A stretch of DNA of 64,000 nucleotides from Wurfbainia villosa (lineage: Eukaryota; Streptophyta; Magnoliopsida; Zingiberales; Zingiberaceae). The translations under genes and the position numbers were made by a program. Positions 63,491-64,000 of this stretch are shown piece after piece. Where the stretch lies: assembly GCA_025175895.1 (NCBI GenBank), contig JAKLTH010000292.1, positions 124,001-188,000 on the forward strand, read 5' to 3'. Each line of letters begins with the position of its first letter. Positions within the stretch are counted from its first letter, which is position 1. The notes under the pieces were generated by a model, which was given only the letters and a program-made list of their open reading frames with translations, did not search any database and was not told the DNA's origin.

Positions 63491-64000
63491 GTCACTACTT
63501 CAGTACCAACGGTACAAGAGGACATACCACAAGTGACTGCACCGCGTGTCACAAAGGATACATAGGTAATATCTCATCGTAGTGGGAGGATTGTTAAACA
63601 ACCTGATAGATTTATGTTCTTGGGAGAATCTTCTGATTTGGTCCTTGGCGAACATGAAACTGACCCAGGACATATGACGAGGCAATCCAAGATAAAGATG
63701 CGGTATCTTGGCAAAGGGCGATGAATTCTAAGATAGAATCTATGGATTCAAATTAGGTCTGGGAGTTAGTAGAACCACCCAATGGTGTAAAAGCCATTGA
63801 ATGCAAGTAGATCTACAAAAGAAAGAGAGGATCAGATAGGAAGGTAGAGACCTTCAAAGCAAAGCTTTTTGCAAAAGGGTATACTCAGAAAGAGGGTATC
63901 GATTATGAGGAGACTTTTTCGCCGGTAGCCATGCTTAAGTCTATCCGGATTCGCTTGTCTATTGTTGCTCATATGGATTATGAGGTTTGGAAGATGGATG
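63491..64000 (+). pseudogene. pol: Copia-A reverse transcriptase start (second copy), partial
   Basis: Continues with TTSVPTVQEDIPQVTAPRVTKD, HRSGRIVKQPDRFMFLGESSDLVLGEHETDP, then a frame change near 63665 (DEAIQDKDAVSWQR.MNSKIESM), stops at NQVWELV-adjacent and CK.IYKRKRGSDRKVETFKA positions, and GYTQKEGIDYEETFSPVAMLKSIRIRLSIVAHMDYEVWKMD at the window end. The catalytic motif lies outside. Confidence 0.88.

Larger units (their letters stand above)
59536..64000 (+). mobile_element. Second Copia-A element, 5' part (plus), runs off the window
   Basis: LTR start at 59536, truncated LTR, leader, gag, protease, integrase and the beginning of RT at the window end. A deletion removed the LTR 3' end, the primer site and about 0.4 kb of leader. 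From gag to integrase it is one frame broken by stops, nearly all TAG. It is very similar to 24784-30795. Confidence 0.9.

Noticed and set aside
1..64000. Host genes, tRNA or rRNA genes
   Set aside because: Every recognisable domain belongs to a retrotransposon. tRNA-like matches are only the primer binding sites (12-18 nt).

Overview
This window is plant nuclear DNA made almost entirely of nested, broken LTR retrotransposons. No host gene, tRNA, rRNA or CRISPR array was recognised. The case for a plant rests on the mix of element types: Ty1/copia elements with tRNA-iMet primer sites (TGGTATCAGAGCC), Sirevirus-like copia elements with repeated polypurine tracts, Athila/Tat-type Ty3/gypsy elements with TGGCGCC/TGGTACC-type primer sites, a Tekay/Del-like gypsy element and a TRIM. 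The species cannot be told from this. Family names used here (Copia-A, C1, C2, D, E, F, G) are local labels for this window.

Layout. 1-1774: two opposed pieces of the ~1.7 kb Copia-A LTR. 1775-4758: an unidentified, probably LTR-derived stretch. 4759-8220: two C1 (Athila/Tat) LTRs in inverted orientation. 8221-11395: non-autonomous gypsy element G (minus strand), containing a solo Sirevirus LTR-D with TSD ACTCT. 11396-15051: a gag-only Sirevirus (E, plus). 15052-17495: 3' half of a Copia-A element (RNase H, LTR). 17496-19558: C1 LTR piece and 3' tail. 19559-24511: a non-autonomous C2 element. 24512-24783: an LTR-E piece. 24784-30795: 5' half of the same Copia-A element (minus; RT, integrase, protease, gag, LTR). 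30796-31413: the rest of the C1 LTR. 31414-32818 and 40465-44007: a Tekay/Del-like element (minus) split by a pol-less Athila element, C2b (32819-40464, TSD ATATA). 44008-44711: a TRIM. 44712-57683: Sirevirus F elements (minus), one interrupted by a complete gag-only E element (50783-56111, TSD AAGTA). 57684-59535: end of a D-type Sirevirus. 59536-64000: a second Copia-A copy (plus) running off the window.

The strongest structural result is an inversion of about 13.1 kb (11396-24511). The two halves of one Copia-A element lie in opposite orientations, yet share the TSD CTATC/GATAG and rejoin the two parts of one C1 LTR. The gag-only E element nested in that Copia-A element is itself split at the same place and keeps its own TSD (GGAAG).

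The main biological theme is parasitism among retrotransposons. E and F copies encode only gag. C2 encodes a gag-like protein with a zinc knuckle but no capsid. C2b has capsid, protease and an ATHILA ORF but no reverse transcriptase or integrase. Several of these carry perfect target-site duplications, so they were mobilised in trans. All coding regions have stops or frameshifts, apart from a few short ORFs. Family assignments come from motif reading and were not checked by database search.
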